Positions 34,033 through 45,433 of a stretch of DNA of 64,000 nucleotides are shown in pieces. This DNA is from Chamaecyparis obtusa. Its lineage: Eukaryota > Streptophyta > Pinopsida > Cupressales > Cupressaceae. Made by a program: the position numbers and the translations under genes. Below the pieces are notes generated by a model, which was not told where the DNA came from, did not search any database, and saw nothing but the letters and a program-made list of their open reading frames with translations. The stretch spans positions 1 to 64,000 of the forward strand of contig BSBK01000525.1 in NCBI GenBank assembly GCA_027943335.1. Direction: 5' to 3'. Positions within the stretch are counted from its first letter, which is position 1. The number at the start of each line of letters is the position of its first letter.

Positions 34033-34338
34033 GGAAATGCATATGAGGTAGAATTGCCTACTGAGTTGAATATTTCACCAGTGTTTAACATTTCAGATTT
34101 GACAGAGTATCATGAAGGAGGTGTTGAAGATGAGGTTGCAACAGCACAGTGGAGTATTCCAACAACCAGTTCAGATATCAAGGAGATTGAAGACATACTG
34201 GACAGTCGTGTTGGCAGAAGCAGAAGGAACAAGACATATGAAGAGTATTTGGTCAAATGGAAAGGACTACCTGTTGAAGATTCATCATGGCTAACAAAGG
34301 AGGAGGTTAACCGTCTTGGTTTTCCTTTGCACACCTGA
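34033..34338 (+). CDS. Chromovirus C-terminal chromodomain
   Basis: In frame with integrase after one TGA. The segment IEDILDSR, then EEYLVKWKGLPVEDSSWL, then a short helix, is a chromodomain. It defines this element as a chromovirus rather than an Athila or Tat type. In the family this domain steers integration toward particular chromatin. It ends with TGA at 34336-34338, 39 bp before the 3' LTR. The fold's aromatic positions (Y, W, W) are present. Confidence 0.88.
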   Translation, partial: GNAYEVELPTELNISPVFNISDLTEYHEGGVEDEVATAQWSIPTTSSDIKEIEDILDSRVGRSRRNKTYEEYLVKWKGLPVEDSSWLTKEEVNRLGFPLHT

Positions 34339-34377
34339 GTCGTGACAGGGTCACTTCTCAAATTACCCCGGGTGTCT

Positions 34378-35230
34378 GATGCAGGAGCATCCTGGGTGTA
34401 AGAGCAATTTTGCATCACCCAAAAATATTTCTGTTTTTGTATTCAATAAGGGCTATCTTGTGTAGAGCTGCTATTTATGGAAACTTGCAATTTTTAGTAA
34501 GTTGGTCTTATGATCTCGGAATGTTCTAATTTTACATGTGGAGGTTCATCTCAGTCATATCAGCCTGCCAGCAAATTTTCATGGTTAGATCAGGTCTAGT
34601 TTTGAAGATATTGAAGATTTTTGGTATTGGCAGCAGGGTACAGAAACTTTGAACTCAGTTTTGAAGGCTTTAGAGGCCTCGGATGAGGTTGAAAATTTGG
34701 GTGATGAGTGCTTTACATTGGTCGAGCCTGTAGAGCGCTTCGTGGCGTTTCCAGAATGAGGTTATAATAGCCAATCGGGTCAACGGGCGATGACTTATGG
34801 TCTTCGGAAGTTGGGTCACCTGAAATGGCGGAAAATAATTTTTCTTCAAAATTTCTGTTTGGGTTTCAAAACTCATTTTGAGCCGACTTTGATGTAATAA
34901 ATTGTAAAATAAAATAATTCTAAGTTTGGTCGGCCCTGAGGGCTAAATTTCTAGAACTTTCTCGGGTGGTGGAAATTGCCTATATAAAGAAGGCCCGTAG
35001 TGTTGTCTAGGGCAGTTCTGGGTAGTAGATCTGGGTATTGATTCAAAGCTTTGTCCTACAGAATATTGTAAGGGAATGCCCATGTGGCTTTGCATATTGT
35101 AATTCTGAAAGTTTGTAATTCCACATTTGTGGAGATAATAGGAAGCCAATTTTCTGTTCTTGCATATTATTGTTGTTGTTTCTCTATTTCTGTTATGTGT
35201 TTGTGGTATTAAGGGGAGCACCCTTCATCA
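34378..35230 (+). repeat. 3' LTR of the chromovirus (853 bp)
   Basis: Starts TGATGCAGGAGCATCC and ends GGAGCACCCTTCATCA, followed by the TSD ACCCC. No long purine tract precedes it (CAAATTACCCCGGGTGTC), unlike most LTR elements, so second-strand priming is unclear or the tract is mutated. Confidence 0.92.
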
Positions 35231-37426
35231 ACCCCTCTGAGTCCCATTGTTGTCTCCATGGAAGGGTCTTGGGTGCCTTGCACCACTATTAGGAGAGGAT
35301 GAGCTTGAAGAAGAGGAAGATGGATTGGTCATGAGGTCTGTGATGATTTTGTTCTTAGAACAATATTGGGAAGAGAGCTATGAGATGTGGAGATTCCCAT
35401 TGAAGGAAGACAGTTGCAATAGGAAGGCAAAAGAAGTGAGAAGCCTATACAAAATTAGAGAAAAGAGAGGAGAACACGATCATTGTGGACTTGACGCTAG
35501 GGAGTAAAAACCGAGAATGCGATGGAGAAGAAAATACCTTGCAGGTTGAGTTAGTAGGAGATGAAGTTCAAAGGGTAGATTTGGAGGTTGTTGGAGGGGT
35601 TAATCAATAACTTGATGCGAATATTACAAAAGAGGGTGTGAAAATAGAAGATTTGTTCATGTCAAGTGAAGATGTAGTGGAAGTTCCAAAGAAAAGAGAA
35701 TCGGAATCGGCAAGGCCGAATCGAATTGTGAATCGGCCATGAATCGGCAAATTTAAAAAACCCTTGAAATTTAAAGATTTTAACAATCTAAAACTTATTT
35801 CATGCACCCTTTATTGAATATAACTTAAACACACTATAACATCATCAAATAGAAGCTAATATACATAAACAAGGAACATAAATGATAAATCCATCACATA
35901 CATTACACGTAAAATGTAAATTGTAGCTAAAATAAATAGAAATCATAGGATCGTAATGAGTAAAATCATAGAATGTATGTAGGATGAAGATCCATAAGAC
36001 ATCAAATCATAAATGTATGTAAGATGAAGATCCATGAAACATGTCTATCAATATCTGTAAGATCCATAAAACTAAATCGTTTCATAGTATGAATCTATGA
36101 TGCTTGATCATTGTTCAATGCCAAATGTCAAAGTCTTCATAACTAGATCTTAGGTAGTCTTTGTTGGTGGCTGTTTTCAAGTCCCTAGGTCTAGCAAATG
36201 AGGTTTGAATGATTTTGGCCTGTTGGGAAGTCACGTTTGTCTGGGATTTGGGCGAGAGCTAAGCTAAGTTTGTCATAGAGATGGGGTCGAAACCAAGTGA
36301 TTTGTGATAAAACGAGTTAAAACCCTTTGAGAATCCTTTTGCCAGCTTCAGTTTGACCTTAGAAAGCCATGATGGATTGTGGGAGGTAACCCTGCTAAAG
36401 GCTTGTTAAATCTTGAAATTTGGTTAAGACTGGAATTTTTCGAAAACCCCAAAATCTAGAATCCGCATCTTAACTCCTATGAAGCTGGAACCTTTCTCAA
36501 ACATCCTGAAGTATATATATTTTATAATTTATACAAATATAACTTAAAGTATAAGAAATTAAATAAATCAAACTTATACTTAAATGTTATATATGTATAA
36601 ACTTACAACAAATAGGAAAGGCACAAAAAAAACATTGAAAATATGTGTTTTTTAAAAATTTGACTTGACTTTTTAGCAATCCGCCGATTCATGGCGATTT
36701 CCTGTGCCGATTCAGGCGAGTCATGGGCATGAATCACTATTCATCCAAAAAAATCGCCGGTTTTGATTCGCGATTCAAAAAAAAATCATTTTGGATGAAC
36801 CGAATTGTGAATTGCCCGATTCACACAATTCATTCATTGGCGATTCTTGGAACTCTGAACTGTGGAACTACCTCAAGAAGTTGCAGTTGAAGTCGTAGGT
36901 GATGAAGAAGACATTGTAGCTGTGGAAGAGGATGTTGCAACGGTTGTGGAGGTAATTGATTTTTCTGAGTTTTATGAAAAAGAGATGAACAAAGATGAGC
37001 TAATAGATATTGCATATGAGCATGTAGAAGTTGTGGAGTGAGTGCAAGTGGATGTTTTAAATTTCTATGGAGATAAGATATGTTTGCATGGAGAGCATGT
37101 TGAAGATGTTGGAGGTTATTGGTGGAGGTTTTTTAGTGATGGGCAAGATCCCATGAAGGGGGAGAGGAGAGGAGAGTGCCTTTGGCGGAGGAGGATAATC
37201 TATAGTGGTTGTGAATCCATGTGGATGAAGAGGAAATTGGTGAACACTTGGTAGAGGAGAATGACCAGTGTTCCAACTAAGTGCTGGAAGTGGTAGAGGA
37301 AGAAGCTAACTTTGTCTACATCAATGATGGAGCTCACTGCAAGTTGCCAATGACTTGAAAGTGTTGTCCAACTACTCCACTCGATTTTGCGAGTCCTCAC
37401 AAAATTTTTCCTACCTCGGTTGTCTA
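35231..37426 (+). mobile_element. Old gypsy-like element, 3' internal part
   Basis: Resumes after the nested chromovirus. Broken acidic frames are present before and after a MITE-like insertion at 35683-36854 (EDVVEVP before; QEVAVEVVGDEEDIVAVEED after). These read as one sequence if the insertion is removed. No RT or integrase remains. It ends at CCTCGGTTGTC, which aligns with CCCCGGGTGTC before the young 3' LTR. Confidence 0.5.
35683..36854. mobile_element. MITE-like non-autonomous element (related to 63478-64000)
   Basis: Approximate ends AGTTCCAAAGAAAAGAGAATC on the left, without its last base, and GGCGATTCTTGGAACT on the right are imperfect inverted copies. Both subterminal regions are packed with GAATCG/CGATTC (GAATCGGCAAGGCCGAATCG on the left). 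The core at 36055-36640 recurs at 63478-64000. It interrupts an acidic frame of the old gypsy-like element. No transposase. The superfamily is uncertain, possibly hAT. Confidence 0.55.
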
Positions 37427-37640
37427 ATGCAGGAGCATCCAGGGGTGTAGGGTAATCTTGCATCTCCCAAAATAATATTGCTATTCTCTATTAAGGTTAG
37501 GTGATTAAAAATAAATGCAAGCAAGATAAAAAAAGAGGTGCTCTGCAAGTGGTACACTCTCTGGAGGTGGAAAGACACCACATTTCCTAGGAGGCCGTAC
37601 CTTACCTTGCTCGTGCAAGCATCTGTAGTCTGTGTCCTCG
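37427..37640 (+). repeat. Old gypsy-like 3' LTR fragment
   Basis: TCTAATGCAGGAGCATCCAG, then TAATCTTGCATCTCCCAAAA and TATTCTCTATTAAGGT, is a diverged LTR start. It is closer to 25522 (TATTTTCTATTAAGGTCACC) than to the young LTRs. GCAAGCATCTGTAGT is shared with 25611. It is truncated or rearranged after about 37640. Confidence 0.6.
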
Positions 37641-37805
37641 CTTTCGTTGCATTGGATTGTCCTCGTTTGTGTTTATTGTTTGCTGTGTCTTTGGTTTTAT
37701 TTTGTGTTTTTTGTTTTCGCATGTGTTATCCATCTTGTCGAATTCATTGTGCCATTAGGGTTTGGCTCATTGCAACTTTAACTTGGTTTCACTCGTGTGT
37801 TTTGA

Positions 37806-38065
37806 ATGGGTTCTATTAATGATGACATACCTAGTAACATAGAGGAGTGTATGGATATTATGCAGGATAATGAAATTGTTAATAATGAAAAAGCAAGCCG
37901 TTCGAAACCGGAACAAAGGAAACCATCTTATAAGACAGTTGTTTTAGAACAGTCTGTTCGAGTGTGCTCGTCCTCTACAAGTTTCGATGGAAAATTATTT
38001 AGACTGTCCGAAATGGAGCTAGGAAGATTTTTGGGCGGTGCCAGAACCAATGGAGATAGACATGG
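37806..38065 (+). pseudogene. L1-type LINE ORF1, N-terminal fragment
   Basis: An open frame from ATG 37806 (MGSINDDIPSNIEECMDIMQ), then PSYKTVVLEQSV and LSEMELGRFLGGARTNGD. The style (acidic start, then a Y-K/R-x-V-L box and a short hydrophobic segment) resembles the ORF1 start of plant L1 LINEs. The copia-type LTR at 38066 cuts it off. Assignment rests partly on the endonuclease fragment downstream at 39436, so confidence is moderate. Confidence 0.45.
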
Positions 38066-39420
38066 TGATGGTCCCAACCGGTGCTAAGAGGGGAGGGGTG
38101 AATCAACACCCACTAAAACTTAAGTAACAAAATCTGATATAATCTAACTAAAATTGTAAGCAAAATGCATTCTATCTTAGAAATAGCTATCACACAATCA
38201 AGCAGTAAACAACACCAGATTTATCACGTGGAAACCCAAATCGGGAGAAAACCACTGTTTGAGGAAACCTCACAAATTTTGCACTTTTCTGAAGTGCGCC
38301 CTGTAAGGAACCTTCCTTGTTAAAGGATTACAAACGCACTGTTAGATGTGACCCGGTTAAGGGATTTAGGAAATAAGGCTTGTTAGAACCTGCCTGGTCA
38401 GAGGACTTAAAACATCTACACAGATGTCACCCGGTTAAGGGATTTAATACAAGGGACTTGTTAATGCCCACCCAAAATACTGGGATTTTGCTATTGCAAT
38501 TGTCAAAGAGCAATAGAGGGTTTGATCTTTTAGAAATGACTTTATTGAGTCTAATAAGATCGTTGTCCTTCTCAATTGAGAATCATTACCAGTCACCACA
38601 GGTATGTTCTCCTTGGTTGTTGTGCTTCCTTGCACACTCTTCTTTCCTTCTTCTCTTCACCTTTTCATAGCTTCTTTCAGCTTACAGGTTCACTTTTTTT
38701 CTTTGGCAGAATGAAGTCAAACAATATTCTTCACATGCTGAAGAATATATAGACTTCTTTACTTTTCTGTTTTTTACACGCACGACCTGTTTAAAGATCT
38801 CCTTCAGATCCATCACCTAGTGGAGTCTCAGTTCACCGAGGAAACATCCGATGCATGTCATGTTCTCCTTCTACTTTATGAAGGAAATGACAGATGCGTG
38901 CTAAAAGCTTTCCTTCACTAGAGATTTCTACATGTTTTAATACCACAAACTTCGGCAATAAAACCTTCAATTGCGCCTTGCACCGATCTTCTTGATAACA
39001 CAAAGTCGTTCGGATTTGTGCAACAATTCCCGGTCAAAGAGTCACACAAGTGTTTGTCGACTGTGACTTTCCCCGGTTCATTAGTTTTGATGATACCTTT
39101 GCTGATCGGTTTATGACCTTAGGTTGTGCATAGGTAAAAACCTTCACCTGTCACCATTCCTTTCTTTGTCAGTACCGATGAAATCCTCGGTTCTAGTTGT
39201 ACACTTTATCTATCATAGTACTGAAACCTTGATTACCGATTGCACCTTCCTTGGTTACTGGTTGCTTTGATGATCAGTTAGAGCTTTAATAGTAACCGAG
39301 ATAGTGCCTCTTCCTGCTCACTACATGTCACCGGTCTCCAAACCAATTCCAAACCAGTCTCTTCTTGCGCTTATTATTGTCAGCTGTACCTGACTTGTCC
39401 TTGGTTCCTGACTGAACACT
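38066..39420 (-). repeat. copia-type LTR, copy 1
   Basis: On the + strand it begins TGATGGTCCCAACCGG, then AGAGGGGAGGGGTGAATCAA, typical of the 3' part of a copia LTR read backwards. The element orientation is therefore -. It is very similar to 39961-40427 over its first ~465 bp (CACGTGGAAAC, GAAGTGCGCCCT, GAGCAATAGAGGGTTTGATC). The far end is an estimate. No primer-binding site or pol lies beside it. Confidence 0.65.
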
Positions 39421-39435
39421 GGGCATCCCTTAGTA

Positions 39436-39957
39436 ATAAATGACAACATCTCTGATCATTCCCCCATCTCTGCCAATATCTGCATTGATCTAGACTCTTC
39501 CTTTGCCTTTAGACCGAAGAGTAATAATGCTTTCAAATTGAATGTCTCCCTTCTCCATGATGAGGATGCAATTGATGCCATCAAGATGGCCACTTGTCTT
39601 TCTAAGTTTGGTAATAAGGGGCTCAGATCTAGAGAACATTGGGACTCTCTCACAGAAGTTTGAAGGAAGATGTTTTAGGTAATAGTTAAGAAAAAGGCCA
39701 TGGACAAATCTAAAGAGGAATCTTATTTGCAAAGTAGACTTAATTGTATTGAGAGGGAGCTCCAAATCAAAGGTCATGATAGTCAGTTGGAAAGTGATTT
39801 GACTTATTCCAAGACGCAACTTAGGAGATTGCAGAATGAATTGGCTCAAAGAATGAATGAATTGGCTCAAAGAAGGTGATAGGGGCACCAAATATTTCTT
39901 CAACCATATTAGAGCCAAGCAAAAAAGAGAATTGATAGCTGAAATATAAGTTGATAA
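39436..39957 (+). pseudogene. L1-type LINE endonuclease end and pre-RT linker
   Basis: In one + strand frame: ISDHSPISANICIDL is the terminal S-D-H-x-P box of the APE-type endonuclease, with the catalytic His. Then FKLNVSLLHDEDAIDAI, EHWDSLTEV, a charged coiled segment (LNCIERELQ, RRLQNELAQ) and, after a shift, GDRGTKYFFNHIRAKQKREL, the block before the reverse transcriptase. Stops lie after LTEV and RKMF. The RT itself is absent; the fragment ends at the LTR start at 39961. Confidence 0.75.
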
Positions 39958-39960
39958 CTG

Positions 39961-40427
39961 TGATAGTCCGAACCGTTGTTGAGAGGGGAGGGGTGAATCA
40001 ACACCCACTAAAATTTGAGAAACAATATGATATAATCTAACTAAAACTGCACGTAGAACAAAGTCTATCACAGAAATAGCGATCACAAGATCAAAGCAAT
40101 AGAGAACACCAGATGTATCACGTGGAAACTCAAAGTAGGAGAATACCACGGTGTGAGTAGACCTCACAAATTTCGCACTCTTCTGAAGTGCGCCCTATTA
40201 GGAGCCTTCCCTGTTAAAGGATTACAAGCTCATTGTTAGATGCGACCTAGTTAAGGGATTTAAGAAATAAGGTTTATTAAAGCCTGCCTTGTTAGAGGAC
40301 TTTAAAACATCTACTCGATTTCACCCGATTAAAGGATTTAATACAAAGGACCTGTTAATGTCCACCCAAATACTGAGATTTTTGCTATTGCAATTGTCAG
40401 AGAGCAATAGAGGGTTTGATCTTTTGT
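39961..40427 (-). repeat. copia-type LTR, copy 2 (truncated)
   Basis: Begins TGATAGTCCGAACCG and follows copy 1 to GAGGGTTTGATCTTTT at about 40427, where similarity stops abruptly. Same orientation as copy 1. Confidence 0.65.
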
Positions 40428-42360
40428 CATGTATGCAGCTACCATTGTAGATCATTGCCACTCTGATCACAAATGATATGAGACGGTTACTGCTGCCACT
40501 GGGAAACCAATCTCGGGTTTAGTCTTTTTGACACAAGTGACTCACAAGAGGTCGCTGAGTGTCCTTCATCCTCCTGTGCCCCTTCGCTTCAGTTAATTTG
40601 CTACTTAACTAGCAATTGCACCCCAACGAGATGCGCTGGTTACGCCGATAGGAAGATATACTTGGGACTTGATCCAAATGCAATCTAAATGATGAAATGA
40701 TCACAAACGTTAAGATGTGAAGAAGATAAAGACTAAAATATCATTGTTTTCTCAAATTTTTGAGTTCCATTCTACATCAATAAAACAAAGCTGGTCTTAA
40801 TCACTTACATTTTGAGACCAATTCTCTGCACTTTCTGAATGTGGAGCTTGATGGCAAACCTAAATTACAACAGTTAAAATTAATGACTTCAGAGCCAAAT
40901 TTTTTGTTTAAAGAGCACAAGAGCTAGCCTTGGTATCTTGGGCTCAATAGCCAAAAAGCCATATTTCAAGCTTTACCCATGGCAGTTAATGGGTAAAAGT
41001 TCTAAGAGATTGAGCAAGTACACATGAATGCTAGTCTAGTGTGGAGAGACCCAACCTTGCAAATGGAAAAATGAAACATTAGTTTAATTCCCATTTCAGG
41101 TCCTCTCAATTTATAATTTATATGCACTATGAATCAAATTGCTATAAATTATGACCACCATCCATTTTTATCAATACACTACATAATTTATAAAATTAAT
41201 TCAAAGCTAATGTAAGAAAACAGGGAAAGAAGGCCAGCTGTCTCAAAAATTACTAAAAATTTACAATTGCAATTGGAACTCAGAATTTTCAACTTATAAA
41301 CCATGCAGAGAAATAGTAATTAGCCAATCAAATAGCATATAGTGGAAACAAATGAAATAATATTTTTGAATAAAATATGTAATAGTTTTAACTTTTAAGA
41401 GTGATTGTACTCTCGCTTGCAATAAGAGTGGGGATACCATCCTTCTGGTATTGTGTGGGAAGCTCTTTAAGCTTTCTTAGCCACTGCAAAAATAACTCCT
41501 ACCACACAGACCAAAAATAATCTGATTCAAAGCCACCTTAAAAAGTATAAATTCAGATTTTTAGTTAAAACAATTTGAACATCTAATTCCAAGCATTCAG
41601 CTATATACATGAAATTCAAAAAGCTTAGTAAATCTAAAAATTCTCCTTAACTCTAAACTTAGTGTTTATGAATTGTTTCCAGTTACAATTAGATATTGTA
41701 TAAGAAGACAAAAATCTAAAGAAAATATAGAGTGGTTAATGTTAACAAATCTAAATAATAACATCTCAATATAAATAAGAACTTCTATGCTCAATATAAA
41801 TTGCTATAAATCTTCTTTACATTTGCTAAAGTTTAATATTATTTCCCTTTCAATTTGAAAATAAAATCTAAAATTTAAAATTTGGCCAACGGAGAGTATA
41901 TCCACTTTACCATTACCTTTATGGAAAGGTTTCTGAGAGACTGGCCTACAAATACTCTATCAAGAAACTCATCTCATGCTTGAATACCTAGGCCATACAA
42001 TAGAAAACCATAGGATGTCATCCTCAAAGCCCTTATCAGTCATGAGCATATATGGTCTTCTTAGAAAACTCTATTTAAAATAATCTTTGCATTAGCAACC
42101 AGTGTTTTAAAAGCTATAAGAATATGTTGAGCTTGACACCCTTATCCAATCATGATCCATGCTTCTTAACCTCTTCATTAGAATACTTATTAACAAAAAT
42201 GTTTTACAAAACCAACTGCCTTGAAAGATCCATGATAAGCATTGGGATTACTTAAATTAACACTCCTAGCTATTCACAAGTCCATAATCTTTTCATCAGA
42301 TGCCACTGTCTATAAAAACTTATGCAATTAAGATGACTATTTTTAAAAAGTCTTAAGAGA
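40428..42360. other. Intronic DNA without recognised features
   Basis: AT-rich intron sequence with no long ORF, no terminal repeats noticed and no recognisable domain. Confidence 0.4.
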
Positions 42361-43330
42361 TTTTAAATTATCAAATTCATGAAATTTCCACAATTCATGA
42401 TAATAATAAGAAAGCTTCCAGATTTGACCATGTTTGTTTTTGTTGCCGTTTTGACATTAATCCTCATAGACAGTCATGCTCTTCGTAAAAACTACGTTAG
42501 CACATTCGCTCTGCAACAGTGCAATTCGAAAGTCAATTCGCTGCAAATTCGAATTCAATGCGAATTCACTTAAAATTCGACTTTAGACTGAGAAATTTGT
42601 AGTAAATTCTCCGTGCGGGACCATGGACGAATTTGGAGAGAATTTTGTCGACTTTGGAAACAATTGCGCGAGCCCGGGAAGAATTTCGGTCGACTTTGGA
42701 ATGAATTTTGACGTCTAATGGTGTCACAACAGATTTGCCTTATAGTTCGCACGGAACCAGGCTAGGGCATTTTTTATTAAAACTTGTTCAGATCTCTTCC
42801 TTACAGAGTCCTGCGTATCCTTCAACTACAGAAAAACTTGTATTATTATTATTATTATTATTACTATTATGGGCAACGAGTTCATGAGGAGGCCTCACGA
42901 CCATTTCATCTTCTTCGTTTGAGAGATTCCGAGGTTTTGCTTCGCGGCCAATTCGGAACATTCACAGGCGCTGATTCACCCAATCTATGTCTTCCATGTG
43001 CTAATATAGTACTCCGACTAGATTTTTCCTTATAATTCTTAGTTCTCGACTGTTCAATCCCAACTAAGCCGGATTGAAAGCCATTTTCTTGAGCTTGTTT
43101 GTCCCCCCCAGAAGATATCTTGTTTGTGGAGCTCCTTCAACGTCTCCTCTGTTTGCGACTCCGCAGTTTGGGCTAAGCCCAGAAGCACTTCGGCGCAGCT
43201 CAAGCTGGACTTGAACCCGCGACCTCCTGCTTCCTCATTTTCGGCCATTTCGTATGCGCAGATATCTTGGAATAACAATCAGCAGCACCAGAAAACCTGC
43301 GGTAAAGAAACATAAGAAGCAGGGAATATA
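42361..43330. other. Less AT-rich intronic block with GAATTC/AATTCG clusters
   Basis: Composition shifts from the surrounding AT-rich intron. 42520-42720 is rich in AATTCG and GTCGACTTTGGAA phrases (the latter twice, at about 42647 and 42690). An (ATT)n microsatellite lies at 42840-42870. At 43205-43240 the - strand reads GGTCGCGGGTTCAAGTCC, like a tRNA-type internal promoter B box. No gene is called; an ORF at 43054-43278 (-) is not recognised. Confidence 0.4.
42840..42870. repeat. (ATT)n microsatellite
   Basis: About nine ATT/TTA triplets with one interruption (TTACTATTATG). Confidence 0.85.
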
Positions 43331-45121
43331 GACACCCCGCATAAATGTTCGTCTATATATTATGGAAAGAAAGGCAGTCGAACTAGCAAATCAAACTCAA
43401 TATTTATATTGATTTGCTAGTATATTGATTATTTATATACTAGCAAATTAATATAGGGAGTTTGATTATTTATATACTAGCAAATCAATATAATAATATT
43501 TTTAAAATTGCTATAATGTATTGAGATTTAATAATGTTGTTCTGTTTTTAATAATTTTATTTAAAATATATAAAATATGTAAAATAATTTTAAAATTAAT
43601 ATAATATAATTTTATTTTAATAAAGAATAAATCTGACTATTTTATTTTATAATATAATTTAAATTTAAATAGTATTGTAAAAATATTTTGACAATTTAAT
43701 GGATTTAATATTTATATATTTTTTAATTCAAATTTATATATTTTTTAATTCAAATTTATATATGTGGTGGTGTATTTTGCTAGGTTGCTTTATTATTAGC
43801 ATAGTAATGTATGAACTTATTTGTTGCTGCATATGTTTACATATAGATATATATTTTAAAAAAAATAAAAAAATCTTGTACGAACGAACCCAGCCCCAAA
43901 AAATTTTGAACGAATTTCGAACCTGAATCTTGAACCTGCATCCGAACCAGAATCCGAACCGGCAACTTAGTGTAAAAACACTGATATAAATTTTTGGTGA
44001 GTATGTTGAAAGATCCACAAGAAATTTGAAAATTACTTGAGAATCTGAGATCATCACTCTTAAGCACTCATGATCCTTGTTTAAGAGAAGCAACTGCAAG
44101 TAAATTTAAAATCAGTGTTGGTTGAGCACAACCCTAAACAATACTAATGGTATTTGCCAGTAATGAGAATGTGAGATTTTTTATTAGATCCCATTTTGCT
44201 TCTAGCAATACCAAAGAGTGTTTTTATAGATCAGTAAAATATCTGTTCAAATCATTTGAAACCAATGATCTTAGCAGGGCTTGCATCACATTTAAGAGAA
44301 TGCGAATGATACTAAATAGAAATTTGAAACACCCCTAAAAAAAATCATTCTGACCATTCTATTTATAATATAGTTATATTAATGTAAATCCATATGTCAC
44401 AATAAGAAATGCCAAATTGTGCATAACAACTTCAAAACTTGAAATGTTAAACAAAACTGAAGGAGTCCAGTAATCTTCTGTTAATGTAATTCACCATGAT
44501 TGTACTCTCTAACAAAAAGAAACTATCAAACAATCTCATGTAAGGAGAAGAAACAGATTCATAGGATTGTAATGTAAGGAGATTGTCATGTTTCATCCAA
44601 AAATTGGATTTATAGATGGAGAACAACATTTCATAGAGTGTTTGTAACTAATTGTAAAATCTTATTCAAACCAAAAAAATGCTGCCAAAATGAGTAAAAA
44701 CTGTCCACAGTTCAAGGTTTACTGGTATATCTAGGCGTCAATGTTAAAATTTGATATTTTTCTGTACATCTAAGCACAAACATCGTGACTAAAGACCCAT
44801 GTCACCAAAAAAGAAACATTGAGAAATCTTTAATCAATATGGAAACCTATAACAAGAATCATATCAAAAGAAAGTTGAAATACAAGAAATGGCAATACTT
44901 GAGCAGAGGAGATATTTTCTCAAATAGATTTATAATAACCATAAATCCATGGACGTGATAAAAAAAAATGCATTCAATTGAAAACACCCACGCAACAATG
45001 GAAGAACAGAGCATATTTGGTAACAGAGGCTGAAAACATACCTCATAATGCTGGTGATCTTCTGCTTGCATGCCTTCAGAAGGAGTGACCTATGGGATGG
45101 TAACAGGGGTTGAAAACATAC
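43331..45121. other. AT-rich intron sequence; no gene recognised
   Basis: Very AT-rich at 43380-43860, with a local repeat of (A)CTAGCAAATCAATAT around 43385-43490 and ATTTTTTAATTCAAATTTAT twice at 43720-43757. A segment at about 44878-44945 recurs at 45545-45615. Confidence 0.45.
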
Positions 45122-45433
45122 CTCACATGTTGAATCCCTTCTTCTGTAAATGGATAAGCATCCACACCCCACTTTTCCAGCATTTTTAAACCATCCGAAG
45201 TGTGCAGATTGCAATCTGAACCTACAAAGGCCAAACTGAAATCCCAGATCTGTAGCAATTAATGAGCTCTGCCCATACATTTGAATGCTCAAAAAGGCAA
45301 TCCTTGGGCAGAATCCCCAGCACCCTTTCAAAGCACTCCATGGCAGAGGTTCAACCGCCACATACACAAACACGACGTCTTTGCCCGCCTTCTTGAGCTC
45401 CTTATTTGACCGGCACAACACAGACAAAGCATG
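45122..45433 (-). pseudogene. Nucleoredoxin-like exon fragment, antisense in DCP1 intron 1
   Basis: Two - strand frames carry nucleoredoxin-type sequence. The first part reads NKELKKAGKDVVFVYVAVEP and LPW, like the segment after the W-C-x-x-C centre. After a frame change comes FVGSDCNLHTSDGLKMLEKW and GVDAYPFTEEGIQHVR, like the end of a nucleoredoxin thioredoxin domain. The piece is bounded by a splice-acceptor-like TTTGCAG and a donor-like GTATG, so it resembles a genomic exon rather than cDNA. The frameshift and lack of other exons make it a pseudogene fragment. Nucleoredoxins reduce protein disulfides. Confidence 0.6.

Larger units (their letters stand above)
28876..35230 (+). mobile_element. 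Full-length Ty3/gypsy chromovirus with TSD ACCCC
   Basis: Two near-identical LTRs (28876-29729 and 34378-35230) flank a primer-binding site and, in order, gag, protease, RT, RNase H, integrase and a chromodomain. The 5 bp before the left LTR (28871-28875, ACCCC) equal the 5 bp after the right LTR (35231-35235). The total of 6,355 bp is typical of plant chromoviruses. The polyprotein frame is broken by several stops and one frameshift, so this copy is not autonomous. The element sits in DCP1 intron 1, sense to the gene, nested in an older related element. Confidence 0.95.

Noticed and set aside
39490..40167. 225-codon - strand ORF
   Set aside because: Antisense to the LINE endonuclease/linker fragment and an LTR; no recognisable protein.
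43054..43278. 74-codon - strand ORF and a tRNA-like B box (GGTTCAAGTCC)
   Set aside because: No A box at the right spacing with a foldable cloverleaf, and no recognised protein family. A SINE is possible but unsupported without other copies.
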